DNA of 64,000 nucleotides from Linderina pennispora (GCF_002104995.1 NW_024468249.1:1302001-1366000); one strand, 5' to 3'. Numbered from the stretch's first letter, positions 42,318 through 54,653 are shown. Notes: a model not told the origin generated them from the sequence alone. Numbers and translations are program-made.

Positions 42318-44643
42318 ATGTCAGCTCAGCAAAAAGCGGTTATACATGCCTCGCCCACACCCGATGTTTGGCAGCAGCTGCAGCAGCTCCGGCTCGGCGG
42401 GCGCTTCACAAAACTGGTCGAGCTTGTAGTTGGCGTACCTGATAGCTGGAGCCTTGATGGCGCGCCAAGTGGTATCCCCCCTCGTCCGATCCCGACCGGC
42501 GACCACCGACAGGACAGCGCCAGAAAGACAGCACCAGCAGCACCAGTCGGCGGTGGATTTCCGCCGCCAGCAGAGAACATGCAGCTATTTGGGCTGTTTG
42601 CATCGCGGTACTTTCTGGTAGCTCTGGTGGTCGGATTCATTATCAGTCGTATCCAGATACTGGTACGGCGACAGCGAGTGCGGCCACTTCGGCCACTAGT
42701 GCGGGTAGCGCTATATCTGCCGTGCCAAATACTGCTTCTGCGCGCCTCAGCGGCAATGTGCATAGCAGTGGCGCGCACCCGTACGCATGGGGCTCCTGAG
42801 TGGATGGCCGGGCCAATCTCTGCTGCCGCACAGCTCTGCCAGCAGTACTTTGGCAAGGCACAGGCAGACACTATCACGATGGACGGCGCCATGTGGCTGG
42901 TGTTTGTGACAATCTGCATATTCGACTGTATGGAAATCTTTGTCTCGCGGCTCGAGGGCAGCCCGTGCGCGCCTTACGAGAACATTGGCAACTTGCTGGA
43001 GCGCACCTCGCTGTATTATTTTTACGGTGGCTCGGTGCGCATCCAGGAGCTGGCACTGCTCAATGTGCTGGAGAAGACCGTGATCTGCCAGTTGCTGATC
43101 TCGCTGTCTAGCGGATGGCAGTGGCGGCTGCTGCCAACTGGCGCCATCGACCTGCTGGTAATGGACCACTTTGTGTTCAGCATGCGGCACCCGAGCGCTC
43201 TCAAGCTGTACCCGTTCGTCCAGGTCCTGACAATGCTTCTATTGTGTGGTGCGGTGCTCATTGTTGTGGCCACTGTTGTAATTCGATCGATGGCGCGCGC
43301 TGTCGACAGATTCGGATTCCTCAGACAAGGCGCAGTGCAGGGTAGCCACCAAGTTACTGAGGCCACTTATGACCAGCACGGTGCATTTGTGGCTCCTGAG
43401 CTGGATGACGAGGCCGAAATGGCTGATGGGCGGGCCCTGATTGAGGACACGTACCTGCCACTGTGTCCTGATCTGCGCCGTGATTTTGGTGTTGAGATCC
43501 TGGATCTTGCCGGTACATGTCTGAGGCAGTACAGCAACCAGATCCGTGCTAGCGGATACTCGCGATCATGCGGTGCGATCCGGCTGCCCAAAGGCACTGC
43601 CCTGGACGAGTATGTTTCCAGGCAGGTGTCTGCGGCTCGGTCGAGAATGTCCGAGTCCAGTTGATCAAGCTGTATCGGCGCAGCGTGTGGGAAGGCGCAA
43701 TGGGTTCGCTGTGTTTATCGAGAATGAGCCTGGGGTTAGCTTTGAGGTGCCAGAAGGGCCGATGGACATGGCTGTGTTTTTGAAGGATACACGGGTTGAT
43801 TCGCTGCGCAAATTGTCGCTGGCTCTATGGTCTCTGTGCACTGCGATACTGGAGGTTGGTCTTGGGTGGAGAAAGGGCTCGCGTTACCAAATGGCAGGGA
43901 GCACCAACAATAGCCGCTCACCTGATGGTGTGGCTCTGCAAGCCAAGCAAATGACCACCGTTAACAGCGGGCTGCGTAGCTGGGAGATTGGCGAGGATGA
44001 CGTGGTTGCTGGAGACGATGCCGAGAGCGATTTTGATTTCGACTATGTTGACAGCAGCCTACGCAAGTGCAGACGATGGCGATGGCGATGGCGATGCGAT
44101 GACGACGACGACGAAACCAACTGGGATGACGAGCCTGTAGATTCTGAGGAGCTAGGTTGCCGAAACAGCCGGTCTTGTCAGTGACATAATCACAAGTGCG
44201 TCAGAGACATCGCGCCACGACCAGATGTCGTCGCTGCTTGTACTCATGGCACACTCGCTAGCAGGCTCGCTTTCCAGCACTAATGGGCCAGCTCCGGTGA
44301 TGATGACTCGAAGCAGGTACGGGCGCAGACTTGGACAGCCAGTCTGTGTCGGCGGATTCTGTGCTGCAGATGCCTGGTCTCCCGTTCTCGTCTCCAGAAC
44401 TGACTTCGCTGATGCAAATAACCAGGGCACGGCGCCAAAATGAAGAGGAAGACGGTGAGGACAGGCAGAGGAAACATGCTGTGTGTCATTTGCTGGACCA
44501 ACACCCGGTGTGTGATGCTGCGCCCGTGCCGGTGCCTGTGCCTATGCAATGAGTGCCGCATGTCGCTTGCAGCACGGTCATTTGAGCATTGTCCATGCTG
44601 CCGCCGCGATGTTATTGGGTATAGTCGCGTGTATGCCGTGTGA
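42318..44643 (+). CDS. Asi1/Asi3-like RING E3 ligase of the nuclear membrane
   Basis: In yeast, Asi1 and Asi3 form an inner-nuclear-membrane ubiquitin ligase that clears mislocalised proteins and silences Stp1/Stp2. Start at 42318 (MSAQQKAVIHASP). Several hydrophobic segments follow (YFLVALVVGFIISRIQILV, MWLVFVTICIFDCMEIF, VLTMLLLCGAVLIVVATVVI), separated by conserved loops such as ENIGNLLERTSLYYFYG. An acidic region with a DDDDD run lies near 44100. The C-terminal RING is CVICWTNTRCVMLRPCRCLC, then CNECRMSLAARSFEHCPCCR, ending YSRVYAV, characteristic of Asi proteins. Frame changes lie near 43650 and between 44150 and 44450. The stop is at 44641-44643. About 775 residues. RING subtype and topology support the call; partners are not visible. 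Confidence 0.75.
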
Positions 44644-44921
44644 GCAGGAGCGCTGTCAATAATCCCTGGGGAAAATTGTTGCTCACAACAAATAAAGCAG
44701 GAGTCATTCACTGCAGCTCTGCTGCTGCGGCTTTCCGAGTTGCATTCAATGGGCGTTTCATATTTAATTGGGTGTCTGAGATGTGACACTGTCATTAACA
44801 GGAAGCGGGCAGTGGCGCTCATAATCATCCATGTTTGGAAATCATGGCAAAGCTTTGAACAGTTGGCGGAATATATTTCTCGAAAACATCACAAGATGTA
44901 AAACTTTTGTCACACACTGAT

Positions 44922-45789
44922 ATGTTTCCCACATTAAAGCTGCTCGCTCAGGTCGACTGTCCATTCCGGGAAAAATGTAGTCGCGGAGCGCTCTGCTTCT
45001 ACGCCCATCCAGCGGAGGCACATGGCAGGCTGACTGCTGTGCCAGAGTCAGGTAGGCGAGGACTGCAGGTCTTGTTTTGGACACAACGGACAGATTGCCG
45101 TTTTGGATGTGTGCTGAACCGCATGGAGGGATGTGCTATTTTCTCAAATATTTGCCATTATGTAGGTGTAGATTCCGGTGTCGAGGCATTCAGCACCGAG
45201 GAAATCACATTGTCTTCGCCGCCCATCCAGCAGCCATCGCCGCGCAAGGCAGCTCCCGCGGCAGCGGCGAACAGTTTCTAGACTCACCACAACAAAGGCT
45301 GCAGTGGCTAAACCGACACCTGCGATGTCCGAACGACCGAAGCAAGCATCCCAGCTGCCAAAGCACGCAATATCCGTAAGCAGCCCGGTCATTGCACCCG
45401 CACTCGAGAAGGAGACGGCAGCGATCCAGGACGACGGCGACAAGTGGCGCCTGTTGACTCTCAACTACGATCGCCGCCATCCGGGCTACGATCCAAAGAC
45501 GGAGACGCAGGCGGTGGCACCGCAGCTCAAGGCAATTGTGGGCGACAGAATTGGATACGCCAAGCGCCAAAAGTCGATTCAGCTCATGTTCGACTTGTAC
45601 ATGAAGGCGCACAAGGGCGAGTGGGTCGGGGCGGCGCAGGATGCGGTCGAGCGGGAGCTGGGCGTGTACAAGTCAAGCGGGCTTGGGTCCTACCACGTCA
45701 ATCTCGTCAACAGCATACAGGCAGCTGAAGCGACAAATAGGCACGTAATCGTCGGGCCCCGTGCCCGTTGCAACAGGTTGCGGAAATAA
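44922..45789 (+). CDS. REXO1/Rex3-like N-terminal protein without a nuclease domain
   Basis: Begins with a CCCH-type finger (VDCPFREKCSRGALCFYAHP) like that at the N-terminus of REXO1/Rex3 RNA exonucleases. A 120-base intron (45052-45171) is predicted; it keeps frame if retained. After a frame change near 45280 come a Ser/Pro/Lys-rich linker and a helical region (GYAKRQKSIQLMFDLYMKAH, then AVERELGVYKSSGLGSYHVN) matching the region that precedes the nuclease in this family. The frame stops at 45787-45789, and no DEDDh exonuclease motif is found before the next gene. So it is either a truncated gene or an N-terminal-only paralogue. The family call is moderate. Confidence 0.45.
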
Positions 45790-46664
45790 AAACGGAAATT
45801 CAGGGGGGTGGGTTGGCTAGGCATATTACGACATTTTCCTTGACTTTTTCTAAATTGAAGATCGCCCGCACATAGTAATGTGACCAAGTTTCACCCTGGT
45901 ACTTTCGCATATGATGTCTTTTGGCTCGGTGGAGGCGTGCGCCTTTTGTTCTCGGATTCAGGAGCAGCAGCATTCGACATGCGCCCTCATTGTGCATGCT
46001 TGTCTAGAGGCACCAGCTACCAGTCACCGGCACCAGCAGCAGGCAGAAGAGAGTGGGAGTAGGGGGCAGCAAGGATGGTGATATGGTGTTGGGGGAGGCT
46101 TGTGCGCAAGAGCACGGTTGTTCGCGAGTCGCAACGTGTTTATCCACCCCCTGTGTCATTGTCGACTAATCCCGATTTCGAAAGGTGGCAAGCCAGCCCA
46201 CCAATCTCCGTCGTGCGGGATGAAGTAGCCACCGGCGGAGAGGCGTCTTTTTTCCTTCGCTCCCCAGAATGGGCATGGGCAAGACGGAAATGAGCGTTAC
46301 TGTGAACTGCACGATTTTCACACTGCTGTTCTTGGCCGCATCGCAATTGTCGCCCAGAGGACACATGGACGTTTTAGTGTCGGTGCTTAGTAGCCAATTA
46401 TCGCCCCAGGCACGTGGGCGTTGGCGTCGCAGTGTGGAAAACACAAACAAACGCATTTGAGGGGGGGGGCACATGCCTTGCGTGCGCTGTGTTTGGGAAC
46501 AGATGCGAATTTTAGACAAAGAGAGGAGGGAGCTATGAAACAAGAAAGAGCGAAAAAGATAAACACCAGGCGAGCACAAGAGGGGCGCTTCATCTGATTG
46601 GCAAGGGAGGCAGACAACGAGCGCACTGGGCCGATATTGGGAGCAATATCATTTATTGTGGTGA
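45790..46664. other. Intergenic, Rex3-like to bHLH gene
   Basis: No gene. The region would hold convergent 3' ends. A run of G at 46462-46470 is notable only as a possible sequencing weak point. Confidence 0.5.
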
Positions 46665-48439
46665 TCACCGAGAGCCGGCAGCGGGCGGCGACTGCTGCTG
46701 GTGCTGGTGCTGCTGCGGGACTGCTGCTGCTCGGTGGTGGTTGTGGTGGTGTGGGGCCGCTGCGCTAAAGTTAATTGGCGGCAGCTCGAATCCCTCGTTG
46801 GGAAATCCCTCGCGGTACGGACGCATTAGCGGGGTGTTTTGCAGGGACTGAGCAACGGGAACGTGGGCCGGGGTGCTGTACGGGTGCTGCCTGTATTGCT
46901 GGGGCGGGGTAAGTCCGCTCTTGCGCACGGGCATTCCGGCCGCGTTCTGCTGTTGCTGCTGCTGCTGCTGCTGCATGTACGGCTGCGGGTGCGTGCTGCC
47001 GCTGTGGTGCCGGTACGACGGCATATCATCCTTCCTGTGGCCTACTGGGCTCATGTTGTTGAAGAACGGGTGGTTGGTGAATCCGTTGGCATGCATGTCG
47101 CTCCATGCGGCTCTTGTGCGGCTGGAAGCTGGGCGAGTTGGGCATCGACTGCGCAGGCGGCTTGCCCTGGAACTTGCCTGCTCCTGCAGGGAAACGAGAA
47201 CCGAGGCAGCGGTGCAATCGACGGCGCAATCGACGTCATTTCGGGCACTGTAGGCAATGTCATCGAGGCTGACGCACCAGCGGCATGCCGGGGCGTCATT
47301 GGCGGCGCCAGGCTCGGCAGCATGCTGCTGTTCTGCACATTGTGCGAGGGCGGCGGCAGCTGCGTGACAGGCGGGATTGTGCGGTTGGCACCTGTCACTG
47401 CCGTTGCCTGGGCCGCCGGCGATGTGTTGGTCGACTGTACCGCGGACGGTGCCGCTGTAGTGATTGGCGGCGAGATCGCGCCCGACATGTGGTGCGCCGG
47501 AGCCGTCGCACTCAGCGACGGCAGGGCTACTGCAGACTTACTGTTCCGGCTGGCGGTCTCGGCAAGGGTGGCGGCCAGGGGCCGGTCGTTGGACCCATTG
47601 ATCGGGCTCGGCCAGTCCCGACGATGTGGCCCGGCTGCCAGGCGCCGAGGGCGTCTTTTGCGAGCCACCGCCGTTGCGCACGGGCCCAACCTGCGGCGAC
47701 GGCGCGGCACTCGAGAGTGACATGCCCTCAGGTCGAGCCTGGCGCAGGTTTGCCGTCTCCTGCTTGTTGCCGTCGAGGCTGGACGGGTGGCGCGACGGCA
47801 CCTTCACGTCGCCAGGTGCCGCCTAACCGGATGTTCTCTTCGACCAGTGCTGCGTTGATGTCCTGCAGGTCCTGGATGTACTCGACGGCCATGTGAAGAA
47901 TGCTGCCCTTGTTCAGCTTCACGCCTTCCTCGGTGCAGTACGGAATGAGTGTCGACAGCGTGGTGATCGTGTGGTTGATGTTGTCGCGCCGCCGTCTCTC
48001 GAACAAAGTTGTGGTTCTCGCGCCGTCTCTGTAGCCGCTCCAGCGCTGTCTTGCTGTCGACGCTGTTTCTACATGGGCAGGTGTGCGCACGTGCATGCGA
48101 AAAATTGCGGTTTAGCTCATATTAAAGTCATCCACGCGCGCATGTTTTGTTTTCTGATCTCCAATATCTGGGATACGTTCTGACCACAGCTCACCATTCT
48201 GTAAGCTCCGGGATAGCTAAATTGCAGGCTTACCTGTTCAGAATGTTGACTCCGCTCACTTTGTACACATTGCTCTTCTTCTTCTGCTTCTTGGACGCGC
48301 TGAACGGCGCCAGCTCTGCTGTAAAGTTCAGAAACAGCGGCTTGTTCGACTGCACCTCGGAATCAAGATCCGAGCTGCTGCCCGTCCGCGCTGCGGCGGC
48401 CTGTGTGGGCTCGTTGGAAACTGCACTGCTGCCACCCAT
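46665..48439 (-). CDS. bHLH transcription factor, MiT/TFE-like, Gln-rich C-terminus
   Basis: Exon 1 (48439-48234) encodes MGGSSAVSNEPTQAAAARTG and a basic stretch (SKKQKKKSNVY), ending at donor GTAAGC. Exon 2 starts at 48068 after CATGTAG with matching phase. The basic region NHNFVERRRRDNINHTITTL (one frame change inside, near 48000) and helix 2 (NKGSILHMAVEYIQDLQDIN) are clear. H, E and R at the E-box contact positions are present. The E-R-R-R-R-x-x-I-N pattern resembles MITF/TFE. The rest is long, Ser/Pro/Ala-rich and disordered. A polyglutamine run (about nine Q, near 46945-46975) and a His/Gln-rich end close the protein at 46665. Further frame changes occur near 47810, 47700 and 47100-47230. 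Nuclear, E-box binding inferred. Confidence 0.8.
46940..46980 (-). repeat. CAG/CTG repeat (polyglutamine) in bHLH gene
   Basis: CAG triplets on the minus strand encode about nine consecutive Gln. A second His/Gln-rich run lies at 46680-46760. Confidence 0.75.
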
Positions 48440-49360
48440 GGCTGATACACGGCTGGGGGGTATGTATGCTCTAGTGTGGGAATATGTGTATAAAAGCTGG
48501 ACCGCTGAACAAGTGCTGTTGGCCTGAATATTAAATGCCGCTTCTTTCAGGAGAATATGAGCAGAAGAGGGGATTGGGGATATAGAGAGCACAGCAAAGA
48601 AGGGGAGTAGAGAGGGTGGTCCCGTTCAAAGAGAGGAAAAAGGTTATATACACGCCTGCGGCCCCTCGCCTGCCGGAGGGAGCAGCGCAACCTTTTATAA
48701 CACAATCCCGCTCCTTTCCATTTTCCTCGCTTGGCCCTGCCCTACAGACATGCGCTCAGAAGGCAGGTGCAGAAAAAAGGAAAAAAATATTTTTTTGGGG
48801 GATACTCTCTCCACACTTGGCCAAAATGCGTGTGCTCATTATTTTTCATAGACCTCGGCATCGGACCACCCCCGGGGTCGCCAGTGCCCACCCCCTCTCT
48901 CTCCTGTGCCCCAAAGAAGCACGTGCTAGGAGGGGGTTTTATTTTTGCGTGAAATCGGGTGCAATTGTGCAATCTCTTCTCACAGGACGGGATAAATTGG
49001 ACTCAGTTCTGGCCAGTGAGCTGCAGCACTCGCCTCGTCATGGGCGCTAGCAAAAGGGCGCTAGCAATATGGGCACCGCTATGGCTGCAGTGGCGCCTCT
49101 GGCGCTGCAGAATGGTCCTTTCTTTGGATGGGAGAGGCAGATATGATATGAGCACTGGCGGCAGGTCTTCTTTAGGACACTAGGTGGGAGTCATCGGGTA
49201 GTGCGCTGCCAAAAAGGCATGTCGCTGGGACGCACCACCCCCTCCCCCATCCCACACTAGTGCCCGCCAGCAAGTGATTGGGTAAATCAGACACCGACCA
49301 GCCAGCGCCGTGCCTGCCCTTTCGTATGTAGCCTTGGAGAATATTCCTTTTATCGTTATC
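48440..49360. other. Intergenic between divergent bHLH and SNIP1 genes
   Basis: Divergent promoter region. It contains homopolymers (A and T runs around 48775-48800). No gene recognised. Confidence 0.5.
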
Positions 49361-51240
49361 ATGTCGCCCAGAGACCGCGAAAAGGCACGGCGCCAGGACA
49401 GACGGCGGCGATCGCGCAGCCCAGCGGCAACCGGGGATGGTACCAGACGGCGGCGTTACGTGAGCGATCACAGCTCGCCCACTCGCAAGCGTGAGGATGC
49501 AGCACGGCCTGGCAGGGGTCCACGCAGGCCAGACAACGAAAAAGGCAAGTCGCCGCCCCCTGGCTCGGACAAGGCGCCAGAGATTAAGCCGGATTTCGGG
49601 CTCTCAGGCAAGCTGGCGGCAGAAACCAACACGGTGAACGGCGTGGTGCTCAAGTACGCCGAGCCGGCGGAGGCCAGGAAGCCCAAGGACCGCTGGCGTC
49701 TGTATGTGTTCAAGGACGAGAAGGAGGTCGAGCTGCACCATGTCGACACGGCCAGTGCATATCTGTTTGGCCGAGACCGCAAGGTAAGCGCGACACATTC
49801 AGACTGACATTAGCATCAGCAGCTACCAGCTGCTTGTTTAGGCCGTATGTTGAGTGAGCAGCTGGGAGACCCCCATACACACAGGCCGACGGCGGAAATT
49901 TGTGCTGGGAAGGGACGTTGCCTTCTATATTCTGAGCGCTCCTGCCCGTTTTGACGCACTTGGATCGCCGTCCAGCTAGCTAGCTCCAGTCCTATGCCCT
50001 CCTCCTCCCCAGCGTGCCCCGTCCACCATCCCCCCACTAACTTCCGAAATTGTCCCACGCTCACTGGCCACTCGGCGAGCTCGCCGAACCTGGCAGTTGC
50101 TCCAAGAGGATAGCGCTATAGCTTTCCCCACGCTCCGTATCGGACGTGGCCTAAATCGGGCCAGCCCGAGGAATTGCACAGTTTCTAGCCAGCAATCTGG
50201 AGTCTTGCTAACTGCACAAGCCAGCGTAGGTGGCGGATATTCCGACCGACCATCCATCGTGTTCGGGCCAGCATGCAGTGCTACAGTTTCGCCAGACCAG
50301 CTCACGCGCTATCAGGTACGTGTTTATGTTGCCTGGCAGCGGCATGCCGTGCAGGCGGATCATCGCCTCTCCTGCTCTTGCATGGCGCAGCGATGAGCAA
50401 GACGGGCTGTCAGCCCAACTTGTTCTCACGGGTAGGATCCTCGCCTTCTCTCCTGCCTTCTCTCCTGCCTTCTCTCGTGAGCCTGTCGCCGCCGCCATGT
50501 CCCTGTCCTCCCCACCCCCGTGCATCGAACCGATGCTGTGCATTATTCCTCTTTGCCGCTGCTTTTCTTTGCTGATGGTCTGACCCAGGCCGGCCCTCCC
50601 CAAAAATAGGCTGTCCGCCATCTGAAACGCTGCTTCATTGGCATGGTGGACTTGCTTTGGGGGAGAGGTGCGCTGGCGCATGCCCAATGCCACACCAGTC
50701 CCACCCGCCTTCCCCTCAGCACATGTGTGCCTGGAGATGGAGCAGCCATCCCATGTCCTCAAACGCAGCCACGGCATTTGCTGCCGTGCATGTACCCGCG
50801 CGGTCCGAGCACATGCGATTGGCAGGCGTTCTTTAGCGCAAACGGATTGGTGTTTGTTGATGCCAGCCCGGCTGCCCATTTGGGGGTGGGATTGAAAAAC
50901 GTGTGTGGGGGCAGCTGCCTGCGGAGAGATGCCTATACCTGAACGTTTCTCGCTCGGTCCCCTCTTTCCACGAAGATGCGCCAAAAGAAGAACCCGGGCA
51001 AGGAAGGCTGCTTTTACTAACCCATAGGGAAGGCGATCGTCCCAATGTTTTCTCTCCATTGGAACCGCGCCCGTTTCATCCTTGCTTCAAATTAGGCCAT
51101 ACGTTATCGATTTGGCGTCAACCAACGGGACGGTTTTGAATGGCGACCGGATCCCCGCCCAGCGATACGTCGAGCTGCGCACCAAGGACGTGATCAGGTT
51201 TGCGTTCAGCACCCGCGAATACGTGCTGCTGAGCGAGTAG
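49361..51240 (+). CDS. PML1: SNIP1/Pml1-type FHA-domain splicing factor
   Basis: Pml1 is part of the RES complex, which retains and splices pre-mRNA in the nucleus; SNIP1 is the animal form. Exon 1 (49361-49783) encodes an Arg/Ser-rich head (RRQDRRRRSRSPAATG), then KPDFGLSGKLAAETNTVNGV and the first FHA strands (YLFGRDRK). Exon 2 (50230-50315) gives DIPTDHPSCSGQHAVLQFR, with the phosphothreonine-binding R, S and H residues. Exon 3 (51096-51240) gives YVIDLASTNGTVLNGDRIP and ends at TAG. Introns are 446 and 780 bases, long for this window. The exon 2/3 phase is off by one base, so a one-base error or a different splice site is likely. Family assignment is very clear. Confidence 0.9.
50443..50480 (+). 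repeat. Short tandem repeat (about 11-bp unit) in SNIP1 intron 2
   Basis: The unit cttctctcctgc is repeated about three times in tandem. Lies within the 780-base intron. Confidence 0.55.
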
Positions 51241-52167
51241 GCTGTCCTAGCTGACTCACCACCCAGGCCGCGCCGGCTTCTTGCTGCCTCCATGTGACGG
51301 GAAAAAGGCTTCAGGCGTGTGTGCGGTGAATCCACGATATCCCCTTGGTCGAGCCTAGCAGATCCAGGTGTAGCTTTCTTGAGCATCTCCCCAATGCATT
51401 TCCAAGCGAATCTTCCCCTGATGTCTCAGCCCATGTGCTCTAGGAAAAAAAGGGTGGTCCGGATTCTGGTTGGGTGAATCAAAAGTGGACTGACCAGGCT
51501 TGCCTTTTTTGGGAATCGGCGGTGTCCATGGGGATAGGGAAGAGAAAGCCAGTGTCCGTCTTTTTGCACGCGGCATCTGGCAAAGTCCGCCCGCACATCC
51601 TGCTGGCAACCAGGCACGGCCATGTGCTCCAATGTCCGTTATTGTTTTGGTTCGAAATACAGCCTGTGCATGTCACCATCGGCTGCGCGATGGTTGCTCA
51701 CTCGCTCGTTCGCTTGCTTGCTTGCCAATTTATGCATGCATGGGTGATGCGTGTGTGTGTGTGTGCGTTGACCATTGCTCAGCACACATGTTGGCACCCG
51801 CCATCCGTCGCTTGACTCGGCGAAAGGCGATCGATAGCAGATGCGTGCAGATCGCACTGCGCTTAATCCTGCAGGTGCCTGAGCAGATAATTGGCTATAC
51901 GGTACTATATGTCGGATTAATGCACGTTTGTCGAACGCACCAGAAAAACGAACCATGGTCCAGCTTCGCACTTGCTAGCACCAGCACTGATGTGCGCTTC
52001 ACGTTACCTGCTGCTGCTGCTGCTGTTGTTGTTGTTGTGTCTCCGCTGTGGCGACGTTGGGACCCAAAAAGTCTAAATATTCATTCTCGCCTTCCTTTCC
52101 TCCTTCGTCTCTTTTCGCACACTCTTCCCCACTACTCTAATTAAGCACACTCTACATATATACCCGC
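51241..52167. other. Intergenic, SNIP1 to J-protein gene
   Basis: No gene. Microsatellites: GT run at 51752-51768, and CTG/TTG runs at 52009-52038. The end is a C/T-rich leader. Confidence 0.5.
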
Positions 52168-54653
52168 ATGGCTGTTGACCTAAAGTACTACGAGCAGCTT
52201 GGCATAGACGCCAGTGCAACACAGGACGAAGTGCGCAAGGCGTACCGCAAGCAGTCTCTGAAATGGCACCCTGACAAGAACCCCAATTGCCGCGAAGAAG
52301 CTGAGCGCAAATTTAAATTACTGGCCGAGGCATACGAGGTGTTAAGCGACCCGGAAAGCCGGCAGCGGTACGACCAATACGGGACCGATGGGCTGAAGCG
52401 CGGGTTCCAACCTGCGTCGTCCAGTAGCGCGTACCACCAGCAGCAGCCGCAGGCTGACTACGAAGGCTTCCGGTTCCGCACGGCGGACGAGATTTTCCGC
52501 GAGTTCTTTGGCGGGCGTGACCCGTTTCGATTTCATGTTCAACATGAGCTCCATGTTTGCGCGGGATCCATTCGACGACCCGTTTTTCACGCGGGCTGGC
52601 GGTCCTGGCGGACTCAGGAACCCAGGTCGAGCCCACTGAGCGCGAGCGTAGGCCGTATGCGGGCGCATCGGTCCAGCAGGTCAACCATGGCGGTGGGTTC
52701 CCGTCGATGTTCGGCGGGCCCAGCATGATGGGCGGCTCGATGATGTTCAACTCGCCGTTTGGTGGTGGCGGCGGCGGCGGCGCAATGCCTACCTCGGGAT
52801 CGTTCAGCTTTGTCTCGTCGTCTGTGGGCGGCGCTGGCGGAATGCGTGGCGCTGCCGGCCCATCATCGAGGACGTCGATTCAGATCGTTAATGGCGTGAA
52901 AATCCAGACTACTGAGGAAGACGACGGCCAAGGAAACATCACCGTGACAAAGATCTCGCCCGATGGTTACAGAGAAGTGACGGTTAATGGCGTGCCGCAG
53001 AGCAGTGGCAGGCCGCCCAGGACTGTGGAAGAGCAGCACGGAGGTGGTTCGGCAGCAGCGGGCAGAGAACACACAGCAGCGCAGGTTTACGCCCACTGAG
53101 GACCAGATGAGCCATGGGAGCTCGGCCAGATCAAAGTGACCGGGCATCGCCTAGCTACGATGTCGGACGCGATGACGAAAGCGTTGTGTCAGTCGAGATT
53201 ATTGACATCAGCAGCGACACTGACAATGCCGAGGAAGTGCTAAAACCCGCTGCCCCCAGGCCCGCTGCTACCACTCCAAAGCCCGCTGCCACACCCAGAC
53301 CAGTGTCGCCCCCCAGGCGTGCAGCCCCCACGGACCACAGCTCCCCAGCCTACTATGCACCGTCCAAGCCCAGGACTCCACCGGTCTCAAGCAGGCCTTC
53401 CAGTAGCCGCACGCACAAGGTGTCGTCTCCACCCCAGACACAGCCGCCGCCGAAGCGGCAAGAGAAGGTGTTTATGGAATCTGCGGCTGCCAAGAGCACG
53501 CGGCCGCCGACCTCGTCGCCGCCTTCCACCTACATGCGATCATCACCAGTTGTGGATGCTTCTGGAAACCCGCGGCCATCTCCTCGACACGTCAGTGCAG
53601 CCGTGAGTTCAGTCGCTCAACCGCACCCAGCACGCCTCCGAGCTCTGGCGGGCGATCACGCTACGCACCATCAGCGCTCAGCAGCCGTCACTCAGACCAA
53701 AGCCGACGGCGAGAGTATTCTGGCTGCAGCCCGCAGCAAGCTTCGGCCAGCGAAAAAGCGCGAGGATCCGTCTCCCGAGAGCTGGGAGTTTGTGGAGCGC
53801 CCGCAGCAGCAAGAGCCAGCAAAGCCCGGGTTCATCGAGTCGGCGATAAAGAAAAGCACGAACGCGCTGAAAGGGACGCCCCAAGAAGAACAGCAAGACG
53901 CCGCCCTCCCGCCCCGCTACCGCCCAGCAGTCCCGTGAGTACGCGCCCGTGCACCGCCCGCCACCTGTGTCCACGCAGCCGCTGATGTCAGCGGCGGAAC
54001 TACGCGCCGGCTACACTGACAGCAGGCAGCACTCAGGAGCCATGAGTGACTATGGCGCATATGGCCGCACCGCATCATCAGTCATGTCAGAATATCCGAT
54101 TCCACCGCCATCACGTGCTGGGTACGCGACGCCTGGAAACAAGCAGCCGCGGTCGCGCGATCGCATGCGGTCGACCAGCGTGCACTATCGATGCGCTGTC
54201 GACAGTCAAGTCATCGATGACACAGGCAGCACCGGACCCCGCAGGAGCCGGATGTACTCGCGCGCGCCGATTCCTGACTACACCAGCCAGCAGCAGGGCC
54301 AGCAGCGCCACTACCAGCCGCCAAAGATGCCAGCAAGTCGGTCCCGGTCCCGGTCATTCGCCCAGAGCGACTACTACGAGACTCCGATGTATGGTGCGCA
54401 TGATGTGCCTCTGCCGACGGCAGATTACAGCAATGCCGGGCGTGACAATGACTGGGCGCAGCCAATGCAAACAAACTCGTCTGGTGGATACTATTCGCAG
54501 CAGTATGAAATCCCGCCACCGCCAAGACCCTCGACATCATCGTTCCAGGCGTACCAGCAGACCCCAGCAGGCAACTCGAATGGACATAGACGGCCCGTGA
54601 CTAGCTCGGGACCTATGCCCTCTGGAGGTCGCCACTACCAGCAGCAGCATTAA
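52168..54653 (+). CDS. DNAJB6-like J-domain protein with long disordered tail
   Basis: Hsp40 co-chaperone. The J domain covers residues 1-70 ([20 protein letters not shown]), with HPD at residues 34-36 and the [12 protein letters not shown] end. A G/F-rich stretch with [11 protein letters not shown] and a serine/glycine-rich region ([11 protein letters not shown]) follows, then the DNAJB6-type segment [20 protein letters not shown]. After frame changes near 52530, 53090 and 53120 comes a Pro/Ser-rich tail of about 500 residues. It has a SUMO-interaction-type motif ([11 protein letters not shown], 53192-53224) and Arg/Ser-rich patches ([12 protein letters not shown]). The stop is at 54651-54653. 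Joining the tail to the J domain is inference: the frames follow one another without intergenic gap. The alternative is two adjacent genes. Confidence 0.68.

Noticed and set aside
46462-46470. G run as a G-quadruplex.
   Set aside because: A single run of about nine G, not four spaced runs.
51752-51768. GT microsatellite as a telomere-like repeat.
   Set aside because: Plain dinucleotide repeat, no telomeric unit and located inside the window.
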